From NCBI RefSeq assembly GCF_035594125.1, contig NC_087181.1, positions 11,588,817 to 11,652,816 of the forward strand: 64,000 nt of DNA, given 5' to 3'. This document shows positions 1 to 9,640 of the stretch, piece by piece (the stretch's first letter is position 1; the number at the start of each line of letters is the position of its first letter). This DNA comes from Scylla paramamosain. Its lineage: Eukaryota > Arthropoda > Malacostraca > Decapoda > Portunidae. The position numbers and the translations under genes were made by a program. The notes beneath the pieces are model-generated. The model saw only the letters and a program-made list of their open reading frames with translations, did not search any database and was not told where the DNA came from.

Positions 1-90
1 ATTTACATGTACGAGGCCTTTTTCTTTTGTCTGTTGGTTTGTCTGCTTTTTTGCGTGTCTCCTGGACTCCATTTGTCTATCATCCATTCA

Positions 91-527
<437 letters not shown>

Positions 528-1515
528 AATGATTGGACAGGAGCAAGGAAGGACTTGGGAGGACGAAATTAAGGACAAATTAGATCAGTCTAGAAGGGTA
601 ACTAGCTTAGCGAAGGTGAGGAATAGCTTAAGTGTTTACTACACGAATTGTAGAAGTATTTTGAATAAAATAGACTTGCTTAGAGGAATGGCGTACGTAG
701 AGAATCTTGATATCATTGCTTTAACAGAAACGTTAGATATGTCAAGGAAAGTATTTAATCCAGAGGTTAAGATAGATGGTTATACACTATTCTATAAAGA
801 CAGGGAAAACAGGAGAGGAGGAGACGTCGCGCTGTACGTTAGGGACACATTACAATGTTATATTAACAGCAGAATTAAAACAGATAGCAAAACAGAGTCG
901 ATATGTGTAGATATTAAGGAAGGATCACAGTCAGTAGTACTGGGAGTAGTGTACATGCAACCGAACAATAGAAACGAAATTCACACCTCACTGTGGCAGG
1001 AAATAAATAGAGCAGGCAGATACAGTCAGGTATGTGTGATAGGATATTTTAATTTTAGGAATATCGACTGGAGCCTGATGGTGGGTAACAGGGAAGCAGA
1101 AGAATTTTTTAAGGTAATTCAGGATATTATTTTTCAAAACAGGTAATCATAGAATTCACAAGGGGGAACAATGTTCTAGATTTCATTCTAACTAACAGGG
1201 AGGAAGCAGTCACGCAGGTAGAGGTTGGAGGACAGCTAGGTAACAGTGACCATTGGGAAATTAAGTACAAATTAAAATGGGAGGAAACTTTTAGAAGCAA
1301 AAACAATAGTAAAATACCTGACTTTAGGAAAGTACACTTTGAGGGATTAAAAAGGTACCTCCAAGGAGTTGATTGGCAACGGATGCAGGGTGAGGTAAGG
1401 TCTGGGACGGAAATGAGAGAGATAAGGCAGGATGAGGGAGGTGAGGTGAGGTGCGAGGGTGTAGGGCAAGAGGAGGGAAGAAGTGTTAGCAAAGGTCGGA
1501 GGAGGGAGAGAGGCG
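528..1515 (+). pseudogene. LINE-a, endonuclease half (5'-truncated non-LTR retrotransposon)
   Basis: Positions 529-1146 read as an apurinic-endonuclease-like domain of a non-LTR retrotransposon. Visible motifs are YYTNCRSILNKID near the start, LDIIALTET, YTLFYKDR followed by RRGGDVALYVRD, VVLGVVYMQP, and a degraded IGYFNFRNIDW, where the family usually has GDFN. The reading continues after a frameshift near 1145 with VLDFILTN and GNSDHWEI, the usual end of the domain, to about 1510. There the element is broken by an inverted copy of the same family. The overall look is CR1/Jockey-like; the exact clade is not assigned. Frameshifts and the lost GD pair of the GDFN motif make it inactive. It sits inside the GGATG minisatellite of unit A1; the second half resumes at about 2871. 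Confidence 0.8.
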
Positions 1516-2870
1516 AAAATTAGAACATAAGAAATAAGGGAAGCTGCAAGAAGCCACCAGGCTTACACGTGGTAGTCCCTGTATGAAATATACCTACCTA
1601 TTTCCACCTGTCATCCCCATCCATAAACCCATCTAATCTCTTAAAGCTCCCTTATGTCTTAGCACTAACAACATGATTACTGAGTCTGTTCCATTCATCT
1701 ACCACTCTCTTTAAGAACCAATTTCTTCCTATCTCTTTCTTATACCTAAATTTTTCAAGTTTGAACCCGTTATTTCTTGTTGTCCTGGCTGCTGATCCTA
1801 AGAATTTTGCTTACGTCCCCCTTGTTATAACCCTTATACCACTTAAAGACTTCTATCAGGTCCTCTCTTAACCTACACCTCTCTAAAGAATATAAATTTA
1901 ACAGCTTCAATCTCGCCTCGTAAGGAATACTCCTCATCCCCTGTATCCTTTTAGTCATTCTCCTTTGTACTGATTCTAATAGACTGATATCCTTCCTTTA
2001 ATGTGGGGACCAGAACTGCACAGCTTAGTCTAGATGAGGCCTGACCAGCGCGAAATATAACTTTAATATTACTTCGGGACTTCTACTTTTAACACTCCTG
2101 AAAATGAATCCTAATACCCTATTTGCCCTGTTTCTGGCCTCTGTGCATTGCTTTCCTAGACGGAGTTGAGAGCTAACTATAAGTCCTAAATCTTTTTCGT
2201 ACCCTGAATCTACCAGTTTCGTTGTTTATTGTGTACCTACTGTGTGGGTTTCCTCTACCTACGCTAACTACTTTGCACTTGTTGATATTAAACTTACATA
2301 CTCCGTGGCGTAACGGGTAGCGCTCCTGACTGGGAGGCGGAAGGTCCCATGTTCGATCCCCCAGTAGGTGTTTGTTATTCTGTGGCGAAGCTCCTGCCAA
2401 AGATGTATATCGTATGCAATTCAATCATGTCCACACTATGAAAGTGGTGAAGCTATGTAAATGGTGCAGCTTCTGCCAAAAAAAAAAAAAGTATATCGTA
2501 TGCAGTTCAATCATGTCCACACTGTAAAAGTGGTGAAGCTGCTGCCATGTAAATATATATACCATATATCTATGTAAATATGTATACCATGTAAATCAAG
2601 ACCCCTTCAGCGACTATCACTGTATTGTCTGCTGCCTCTTGATAATTAAACTTGATATTATTATTATATTATTATTAACTGCATTTGTCATCTGTCCGTC
2701 CATTCATTCATCCTATCTAAATCTACCTGCAAGGCGATAGCATCCGATTCTGACCTAATTAATCTACCCATCTTTGTGTCATCCGCAAATTTACTAACAT
2801 CACTACTAATTCCACTACTAATTTTAATTCCACTATCCAAGTCATTGATACATATTAAAAAAAAACAACA
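1516..2870 (-). pseudogene. Inverted, 5'-truncated LINE-a copy nested in LINE-a
   Basis: Read on the minus strand this is the 3' part of the same element as the plus copy. The reverse-transcriptase stretch at 2688-2870 contains KFADDTKMGRLIR and DRMNEWTDR, with the catalytic FADD intact. Then NINKCKV and SRYTINNETGR (2173-2290) and the C-terminal MTKRIQGMRSIPYEARLKLL region (1770-1958) follow. Its 3' terminus at about 1516-1590 is the reverse complement of the plus copy's 3' terminus at about 4995-5080, which fixes the orientation. It carries several frameshifts and is split by a SINE (2295-2680). The two LINE-a copies therefore form a large imperfect inverted repeat. High confidence in identity; break positions are good to about 20 bp. 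Confidence 0.8.
2295..2680 (+). mobile_element. tRNA-derived SINE inserted in the inverted LINE-a
   Basis: The head (2301-2365) is tRNA-like, with an RNA polymerase III A box TGGCGTAACGG (2306-2316) and a B box GTTCGATCC (2351-2359), 35 bp apart. A tRNA-unrelated body follows, in which a segment with TATATCGTATGCA(A/G)TTCAATCATG is present twice (about 2407 and 2492). The 3' end is an (ATT)n tail (2653-2680). The flanking LINE-a sequence is continuous once this block is removed, with ATTAAACT on the left and ATTAACT on the right as a likely imperfect target-site duplication. No cloverleaf can be completed, so it is not a functional tRNA gene. Confidence 0.8.
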
Positions 2871-5083
2871 ACATGAGGGAGTGGAGAGGACGGAAGGGGC
2901 CGAGATGAGAGGATTAGGGGAAGTAAATGTAGATGAGTTGTATAAATATTTCGTAGATAAATTGCATACAGGACAGTTAGCAAACATCCTGTATAGAGCA
3001 ATAAGATCACAGAAAAATGAACCTAAATGATGACTGTTAGGTTAAAACACTAAAGCAAAGACAGAAGAGAAGTATATATAAGAGATTAAAGGCAGGGGAA
3101 AAGGTTTTAACGCCACAATATAATGAATGAGAACAGTCAGGAGGTTAACGTGGAAAGCTTAAAGCAATTATGAATTAAAGGTAGCAAGCCAGGCGAAGAC
3201 GGACCCCAAGGGATTTTATCAGGCATACAGGACGAAGAATAAGGAAACAATAGGTCCATTAAAGGCAGCAGATGGGGAGCTGGTTAGTTCTGTGAAGGAG
3301 ATTAGTAAAATTCTGAATGAGTATTTTTTGCAGATGGGGAGCTGGTTAGTTCTGTGAAGGAGATTAGTAAAATTCTGAATGAGTATTTTTTAACTGTCTT
3401 CATCCACGAAAACATGCAGAATATGCCAAATAGTGAACAGATGTTTAGAGCAGATGAGAATGAGAAGCTGACAGACATTACCATAATTAAGGAGATAGTG
3501 GAACAGGAGATAGATAGGCTAAAAAAAGTTCAAGACACCAGGACCAGATGAAATATATCCCAGAATACTTAAGGAATGCAAAGAGGTTATTAGTGAGCCG
3601 TTAGTTTCTGTCTTTAGGAAATCACTTGAGTCAGGTGAGGTACCAGTAATGTGGAGGCAGGCTAATGTAGTACCCATCTTTAAGAAAGGAGATAAAACTT
3701 TAGCGTCTAATTATAGAACTGTCAGCTTAACTTCTGTTGTAAGTAAAGTAATGGAGTCAATAATAGCGAAGAACATTAGGGAGCATTTAGACAAACATAA
3801 CTTGATAAATCATTCACAGCATGGCTTCACGAAGGGGAAGTCTTACCTGACGAACTTTTTAAGTTTTTACCGTAAAGCGTACGAGGCAGCAGATAATGGT
3901 GATAGTTATGACATCCTATATCTGGACTGTAATAAAGCGTTTGACAAGGTACCCCATCAGAGGCTCCTGAGAAAGGTTAGGCCACAAGGGATAGATGGGA
4001 AGGTGTTAGGCTGGATAGGGTCATGGCTAAGCGACAGGCGACAGAGAAATTAAATAAACGGCTCTAATTCCGAGTGGGGTCATGTAATTAGTGGGATGCC
4101 ACAGGGATCAGTATTAGAGCCATTGCTGTTTTTAATACATATCAATGACTTGGATAGTGCAATTAGTAGTGATGTTAGTAAATTTGCGGATTACACGAAG
4201 ATAGGTAGATTAATTAGGTGGGAATCGGATGCCATCTCCTTGCAGGCAGATTTAGATAGGATGAACGAATGGACAGACAGATGGCAAATACAGTTTAATA
4301 TCAACAAATGCAAAGTACTTGGTGGAGGAAACCCACACAGTAGGTACACAATAAACAACGAAACTGGTAGGCTTAGGGTACGAAAAAGATTTAAGAGTTA
4401 CAGTTATATATGAACTCCGTCTAAGAAAGCAATGCATAGAGGCCAGAAACAGGACAAATAGGGTATTAAGATTATTTTTTAGGAGTGTTAAAAGTAGAAA
4501 GTCCGAAGTAATATTAAAGTTATATTTGTCGCTGGTCAGACCTCATCTACACTACGCTGTGCAGTTCTGGTCCCCACATTACACAGGAAGGATATAGGTC
4601 TATTAGAATCAGTACAAAGGAGAATGACTAAAAGGATACAGGGGATGAGGAGTATTCCTTACGAGGCGAGATTGAAGCTGTTAAATTTACATTCTTTGGA
4701 GAGACAGGATGAGAGGGGACCTGATAGAAGTCTTTAAGTGGTATAAGGGTTATAACAAGGGGGACATAAGCAAAATTCATAGGATCAGTAACCAGGACAG
4801 AACAAGAAATAACGGGTTCAAGTTTAAAAAAAATTAGATTTAGAAAAAGAGATAGGAAGAAATTGGTTCTTAAAGAGAGTGGTAGATGAATGGAACGGAC
4901 TCAGTAATCGAGTTGTTAGTGCTAAGACATTAAGGAGTTTTAAGAGAAGATTAGACGGATTTATGGATGGGGATGAGAGGTGAAAAACAGGTGTGTATAT
5001 TTCATACAGGGACTGCCACGTGTAGGCCTGGTGGCTTCTTGCAGCTTCCCTCATTTCTTATGTATGTTCTTATGTGTGGATGG
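2871..5083 (+). pseudogene. LINE-a, reverse transcriptase half and 3' end
   Basis: This is the continuation of the plus LINE-a. A linker region (2876-3030, then 3354-3551) leads to the reverse transcriptase. Motifs are RQANVVPIFKKGDK, SNYRTVSLTSVVSKVME, HGFTKGKS, DILYLDCNKAFDKVPHQRLL (3649-4053), then GMPQGSVLEPLLF and KFADYTKIGRL (4096-4413). The last shows the catalytic FADD changed to FADY. The thumb/C-terminal region (about 4414-4990) reads as LVRPHL and QRRMTKRIQGMRSIP fragments in shifting frames. The 3' end carries the word TTCTTATGT repeated. There is a stop after RDRRQRN-like text at 4053, a frame-breaking 62-bp duplication (3268-3391) and several indels, so it cannot be active. It is flanked on both sides by the A1 minisatellite, showing insertion into unit A1 after that repeat existed. 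Confidence 0.85.
3268..3391. repeat. 62-bp perfect tandem duplication inside LINE-a
   Basis: Two adjacent identical copies (3268-3329 and 3330-3391), each beginning GCAGATGGGGAGCTGG and ending in a T run. As 62 is not a multiple of 3, it shifts the element's frame. Confidence 0.95.
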
Positions 5084-5330
5084 ATAAATGGGTTGTAGGT
5101 AGGTCTGTGGGTAGAAGGGTGAATGGGCGGGTCAGTGGGGGGGTAGGTGGATGAAAGGGTGAATATTTGTGTTAACAAGTTGGTGGATGGATGAGTGTGG
5201 GAAGGGGTTGGTGGGTGTGCAGATGGTAAGTGAGTGGATCGATGGGAGTCAGTGGTTGGATGGAGGAGTAGGTAAGTGGACTGGGAGTTGGTTGAGTGGA
5301 TGGGTGGATGTGGTTGAATAAGTAGATGGA
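5084..5330. repeat. GGATG minisatellite, continuation after LINE-a
   Basis: Same degenerate repeat as at 198-527. The order of words matches A2 at 12500-12770, which shows that the LINE split a once continuous array. Confidence 0.8.
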
Positions 5331-5859
5331 TGGTTTGTTGAATATAATGTTAGTGTGTGCGGATCCACATGCTGCCTTCACGAAGCCTGTAGTCCAGACG
5401 TTTGAGTCTAGAGACATTTTGAAGACCAAATGGCTTGAGTGCCAAGAGTCTCGAGCACTAAACGTCCTTATTTGCACTCAGGCCGATCTGTCTTCAGGAT
5501 CATCTGACTTGCGACATGTATGACCCAAGTACCATCCGCCCCAGTACCCAGTGACTGCCTCCCCTTTAATACACTGGAAGGGGGTGGTAGACAGGGAAAA
5601 AAGAGAGGGACGTGGGTAAACGGTACTTAGTTTTTTTGTGATGTTTAGTAGTTTTTGTAAGGTGGAGAAGTCTGTGTGAGGTGAAACAACAATTGTGAGG
5701 TGGAAGAGGTTAGTTATTGTAGGTGGAACAGTCTGTATGAGGTGGATAAGCTGATCGCGGCAGTCTCCCCTCTCGTGCTGCCAGTGACGGCCAGTCAAAG
5801 GTGCAGTCGAAAAATTACCTTGGACCTGAATGTAGCTGACCAGTAGGGCGCTGTGTTAT

Positions 5860-5861
<2 letters not shown>
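5331..5861. other. Conserved A block (unknown function), copy 1
   Basis: About 500 bp of non-repetitive sequence present nearly identically in all four A units. It holds open frames of 65 codons (plus) and about 100 codons (minus), but the copies are so young that openness is weak evidence of coding. A minus-strand ATG at 5415-5417 begins MSLDSNVWTTGFVKAACG and runs into the minisatellite without a good splice donor. The motif AGTACCCAGTGACTGCCTCCC (about 5543-5563) resembles a motif upstream of the B genes. No function assigned. Confidence 0.6.
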
Positions 5862-5907
<46 letters not shown>

Positions 5908-5934
5908 AGTCAATGACAACACACACACACACAT
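5862..5934. repeat. (GT)n followed by (AC)n, inverted microsatellite pair
   Basis: GT run 5862-5902, a 15-bp spacer with CCCTAGTCAATG, then AC run 5918-5933. The two arms are complementary and could fold back. The same pair is present in A2, A3 and A4 with different lengths. Confidence 0.9.
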
Positions 5935-6383
5935 ACCAAATATAAATAATTTGATAAAGAACCTTGCTGGTAAGAAATCATGCAAATAAAACTGAAATAA
6001 TTAGATAGATTAACATATATCTTTATTAAAAAACTAAATTATTTAACGGTATATTAACAAAGAAACATGCGTTAGAAAATAACAAACACACACTAAAAAC
6101 AAACAAACAAGGGAACAAAAAATAAAGCTTAACATTTAAAGAGTCAAGACTTTAATAATCTTTCAACTAACATTACACTTTTCCTTTCTTTCTCTTTATT
6201 TTTTTTTCTACTTACATATCTTTTCATTTAATTTCCTTCCGTTTCTTTACATTTTTTTTATAATTTTTCTTTTACCTTTCTTTCTTATCTTCTTTTCATT
6301 CTTCTCATTCTTTCACATCACTGCATTTCAATCCAACCAAGTCTATTTTCTTCCTTTTCCTGTTTTTTTTTCATTCCTCATCC

Positions 6384-6463
<80 letters not shown>

Positions 6464-6677
6464 CTTATTTTCTTCATTCTTCAAACCATTCTCTTTATTA
6501 CTCATCCTTCTCATTTTCTTTCTCTCTATTTTCCATCTTGTCATTCCTTTCCTAGTTTTAACCAAAGGTCTTTCCGTTTCTCCTCTTTTCATTGGTCTTT
6601 CCACATCACTGTACCTCAACGCAATCTTCCGCACAACAACCTTTCGTCCTGTTTTCACATCACACCTTACCTGTACC
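5935..6677 (-). other. 3' flank of YGP gene A1
   Basis: AT-rich and, on the plus strand, pyrimidine-rich DNA downstream of the stop codon of the minus-strand gene. A candidate AATAAA signal on the minus strand lies at 6022-6027 (conserved in A2 and A4, lost in A3). A (CT)n run occupies 6389-6458. No coding sequence is recognised. Confidence 0.5.
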
Positions 6678-7449
6678 TTAGCGGCCATAAGTATGATATG
6701 GGTTGTAGTTACCGTATCCACCTTGCCAATTATATCTATTACCGTAGCGCCCATAAGTTTGATATGGGTTGTAGTTATTGTATCCATTGTGCCAATTATA
6801 CCTATTAACGTAATGGTTTCCACTGTATATGAGTGGCTGCGATCCTCCGTGACTTGTCAGTGCACCCTGGAGGAGGCAAAGGGGGGGACGACATGAGTAA
6901 CGGAAGTAAAGGGAGAGGAAATAGGTGAAGGGAAACTACTGTAAAGCTGTTTATGAAGTCAAATAGTTTTGTAAGCTCTTTGTAATCCTTCTGTAAACAA
7001 TAATCCCTTTGCTGATCATTTGTAATTCTTTTGTAAATTAAAATGTTAATTATTTTTCTCCCCGTTAAACTGTTAACATAATCATGAAAATACCCTTGAA
7101 AGTCTCATGAACTTATACTGTACCCTTTGTGAACCCTTTGCAATAATTTCTAAAGAATTCTTCACCGTTTAACTATTGTTAGAATTAAGAAAAAACACCC
7201 TTGAAAGTCCCATGCACTTACACTGAACCCTTTGTAAAACCTTTTTCAGTCACTTTGTAAACTTTGTAAGCCTTTTGAAAACTTTAACCCCTTTGTAATC
7301 CCTTGTGACGAGTTTCTCCTTACCGTAGTGGGATATCTGGACGGCAAGCCATCGATGACAAACTGGGGCACATACATTGCATCATGCTGGTGTGAAGCAT
7401 CTGGAATTAAGACAGGAAGGTTTGGTTTACCGCTTTCAAGGTCACTTCG

Positions 7450-7525
<76 letters not shown>

Positions 7526-7606
7526 ACCAGAGGGCGCGCCTGTCACCAGCTCGCTCAGCACCACCACCACCATCACCACAGACAACACAACAATCAGGCG
7601 ACTCAT
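6678..7606 (-). CDS. Secreted Tyr/Asn/Gly-rich protein, 3 exons (YGP, copy A1)
   Basis: Spliced gene, exons 7528-7606, 7324-7400 and 6678-6866 (79, 77 and 189 bp; 114 residues). Exon 1 encodes a signal peptide: MSRLIVVLSVV, a run of valines, then LSELVTGAPS, with likely cleavage near residue 23-24. Exon 1 ends G|GTGAGG (phase 1). Intron 1 (127 bp) holds the (GA)n tract and ends TGTCTTAATTCCAG. Exon 2 (residues 27-52, ASHQHDAMYVPQFVIDGLPS) ends ACG|GTAAGG (phase 0). Intron 2 (457 bp) ends in a pyrimidine tract and CCTCCAG. Exon 3 gives two 18-residue repeats, YNWHNGYNNYNPYQTYGR (75-92) and YNWQGGYGNYNPYHTYGR (97-114), then TAA. Phases agree at both junctions. TATA box 60 bp upstream. Function unknown; the composition fits a Gly/Tyr-rich antimicrobial, structural or peptide-precursor protein. 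Nearest homologues cannot be named without a search. Confidence 0.75.
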
Positions 7607-7634
7607 TGTGCTTCTTGTCCTGTCCTCGCGTGCT

Positions 7635-7673
7635 TGCTGAGAGAGTGACCCAAACCTTTCCCTTCCTTATATA
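7635..7673 (-). promoter_or_regulatory. TATA box and initiator of YGP A1
   Basis: On the minus strand TATATAAG (7666-7673) is followed about 35 bp later by TCAGCA (7635-7640), an arthropod-like initiator. The predicted 5' UTR is about 32 nt before the ATG at 7606. Conserved in A2 and A4. Confidence 0.65.
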
Positions 7674-8424
7674 CCTCTGTTATACCACTGTCCTCCTACG
7701 GCCTCCAGTACGCCACACAGTTGATATTCTCTAAGTTACCTCTGCGTTGTGAGTCTTAAGGAAAGGGACAGATTTCGCCTTCCTCTGTACGTGTTTTGGT
7801 TGGTGAGCTCATCGTCTGCAGCTTCACCTTAGGGTAAAATTTGCTTTCAACATTTCTTTCCTATTTCTACGTTACCTGCGTAGCGTGGACACGTGATAAT
7901 GGTCGGCTGGTCAAGTAAAAATTTTCCTACTTTACGTGTTGAGTGCAACGGATAGTATTACTTTTGTTGCTTGGTGTTAGGTGCTGTTGTGCCTCCTTTG
8001 GTTCTGGAAGCAATGCGGTGTTGTGTGCAGTGCTTTGACCGGCCCTGCGTGGTGTGTGAATTTGCTTTGTTCTTTTTTAAGGGTGACTTTTTGTAAAGCT
8101 GAAAGAGATTTTAGTTGTTTCTGTGTTTTTTTTCTTATTTATTTTTTCTTATTGGTAATGTACGAGTATAGTTGTTAGTGTTTTGAATTTGCTTTGTTGT
8201 GTCGTAATATTTATTTTTTTGCGAAACTGAAAAGATAAGTTGTGTTTTCATGTTTTTTTTTTACTTAATCATTTATTTTTTTCCTAACTGATAATGAAGG
8301 GTCCTTGGTAAATTAATATCATAATCATGAAATCATCCTCGAAAGTACCATTAATTTTTACTAGACTTAGATGTCCTATCCACTCCTACGCTCATGATAC
8401 CACCCTGCACTTTTCCGAGTGTTG
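7674..8424. other. Upstream region of YGP A1
   Basis: T-rich (plus strand) non-repetitive DNA, nearly identical in A2 and A4. Open frames here are short and low in complexity; no protein or RNA gene is recognised. Confidence 0.4.
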
Positions 8425-8694
8425 GACGTTTTGGCTAAGGACGTTTTGGCCACGGACGTTTTGGCCAAGAACGTTTTGGCCAAGGACGTTTTGGCCACGG
8501 ACGTTTTGGCCAAGAACGTTTTGGCCAAGGACGTTTTGGCCACGGACGTTCTGGCCAAGGACGTTTTGGCCACGGACGTTTTGGCCAAGAACGTTTTGGC
8601 CAAGGACGTTTTGGCCAAGGACCTTTTGGCCAAGGACGTTTTGGCCAAGAACGTTTTGGCCAAGGGCGTTTTGGCCACCGACGTTTTGGCCATT
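8425..8694. repeat. 15-bp minisatellite, 18 units (A1)
   Basis: Tandem GACGTTTTGGCCAAG with variants AACG and CCACG. Each typical unit contains the perfect palindrome TTGGCCAA or its TTGGCCAC variant. As 15 is divisible by 3 and no frame has a stop, it produces long open frames on both strands (Asp-Val-Leu-Ala-Lys, Trp-Pro-Arg-Thr-Phe and Leu-Gly-Gln-Asn-Val repeats) that have no start context and are not treated as genes. Confidence 0.95.
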
Positions 8695-8891
8695 GGCCAC
8701 CAAACTAGGACGTTTTGAACGAAAAATTCATTTATCTTTTGAATATACCGTACTTTTCCTTATATTTCGCGCCATATTTTTTTTTTTTTTTTTGTTTATA
8801 ATTCGTGGTTTAAATTTTAATTGGTTGCTGCGGGCAAAAATTCAGTAGTCATATGGCACTGCTTTACAGTGGTTTTGAGACTGAGTAAAGC

Positions 8892-8892
<1 letters not shown>

Positions 8893-8938
<46 letters not shown>
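8893..8938. repeat. (CA)n microsatellite
   Basis: CA run between two copies of the phrase GCTTTACAGTG(G/A)TTTTGAGACTGA, about 75 bp apart, so the tract sits in a short direct duplication. Confidence 0.9.
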
Positions 8939-9231
8939 CCTTTACTGCTTTACAGTGATTTTGAGACTGAATGAAGCTTCAGCTTGTTTTGAACTAAACT
9001 TTTTACTGCTTTATGGTGCTGCTTCACAGTTCTTTAGAGACTGAGTGAAACAAAAAGGAGTGTTTGAACTTTGTTTCAGGTTGTTTTGAGCTGTGAAGCA
9101 GTTTGTGAAGGTTATGACTGAGGTGAGGAACAGTCTGGTGGGAACTACTGTGCACAGTACTGTGCAATTATAAATTATTATAAATTATAATAATATACTG
9201 TGAAGAAATGCTCAACGTTTTAAATATATTG

Positions 9232-9387
<156 letters not shown>

Positions 9388-9429
9388 ACTATCACTAGGA
9401 TCATGAAAACACCCTTGAAACAACTAAGC

Positions 9430-9640
9430 TATTCTCTTAAAAGAGCTAATCTAACTAAACCAAATTTGACTCAGCCTAATCTCGTCTAACTTAACCTGAC
9501 CAAACCAAACCAAATTTGACTCAGCCTAACCTCGTCTAACTTAACCTAACCAAACCAAACCAAACCTAGCGAAACTCAACCAAACCCAACACAAACCCAA
9601 CCCAACCCAACCGAACACACTAACCTAATCCAACACAAAC
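9430..9640. repeat. Degenerate AACC/CCTAA-rich tract
   Basis: Phrases such as CTTAACCTAACCAAACC and AACCCAACCCAACC recur, with a direct repeat of AAATTTGACTCAGCCTAA. Similar to but not a perfect arthropod telomere array. Duplicated in A2 (about 17010-17200). Confidence 0.6.

Noticed and set aside
2301..2365. Functional tRNA gene
   Set aside because: A and B boxes are present but no acceptor stem closes, and the sequence continues into a SINE body with a tail.
5326..5523. 65-codon plus-strand frame in the A block (four copies)
   Set aside because: Copies are nearly identical at DNA level so openness carries no information; no domain, and a minus frame is equally open.
6371..6823. 150-codon minus-strand frame beginning METITLIGIIG in A units
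   Set aside because: It is a shifted frame over YGP exon 3; the frame with Tyr/Asn/Gly repeats, splice acceptor and matching phase is the real one.
8425..8694. CRISPR-like array
   Set aside because: Units are 14-15 bp, directly abutting and without unique spacers, in a eukaryotic context; ordinary minisatellites.
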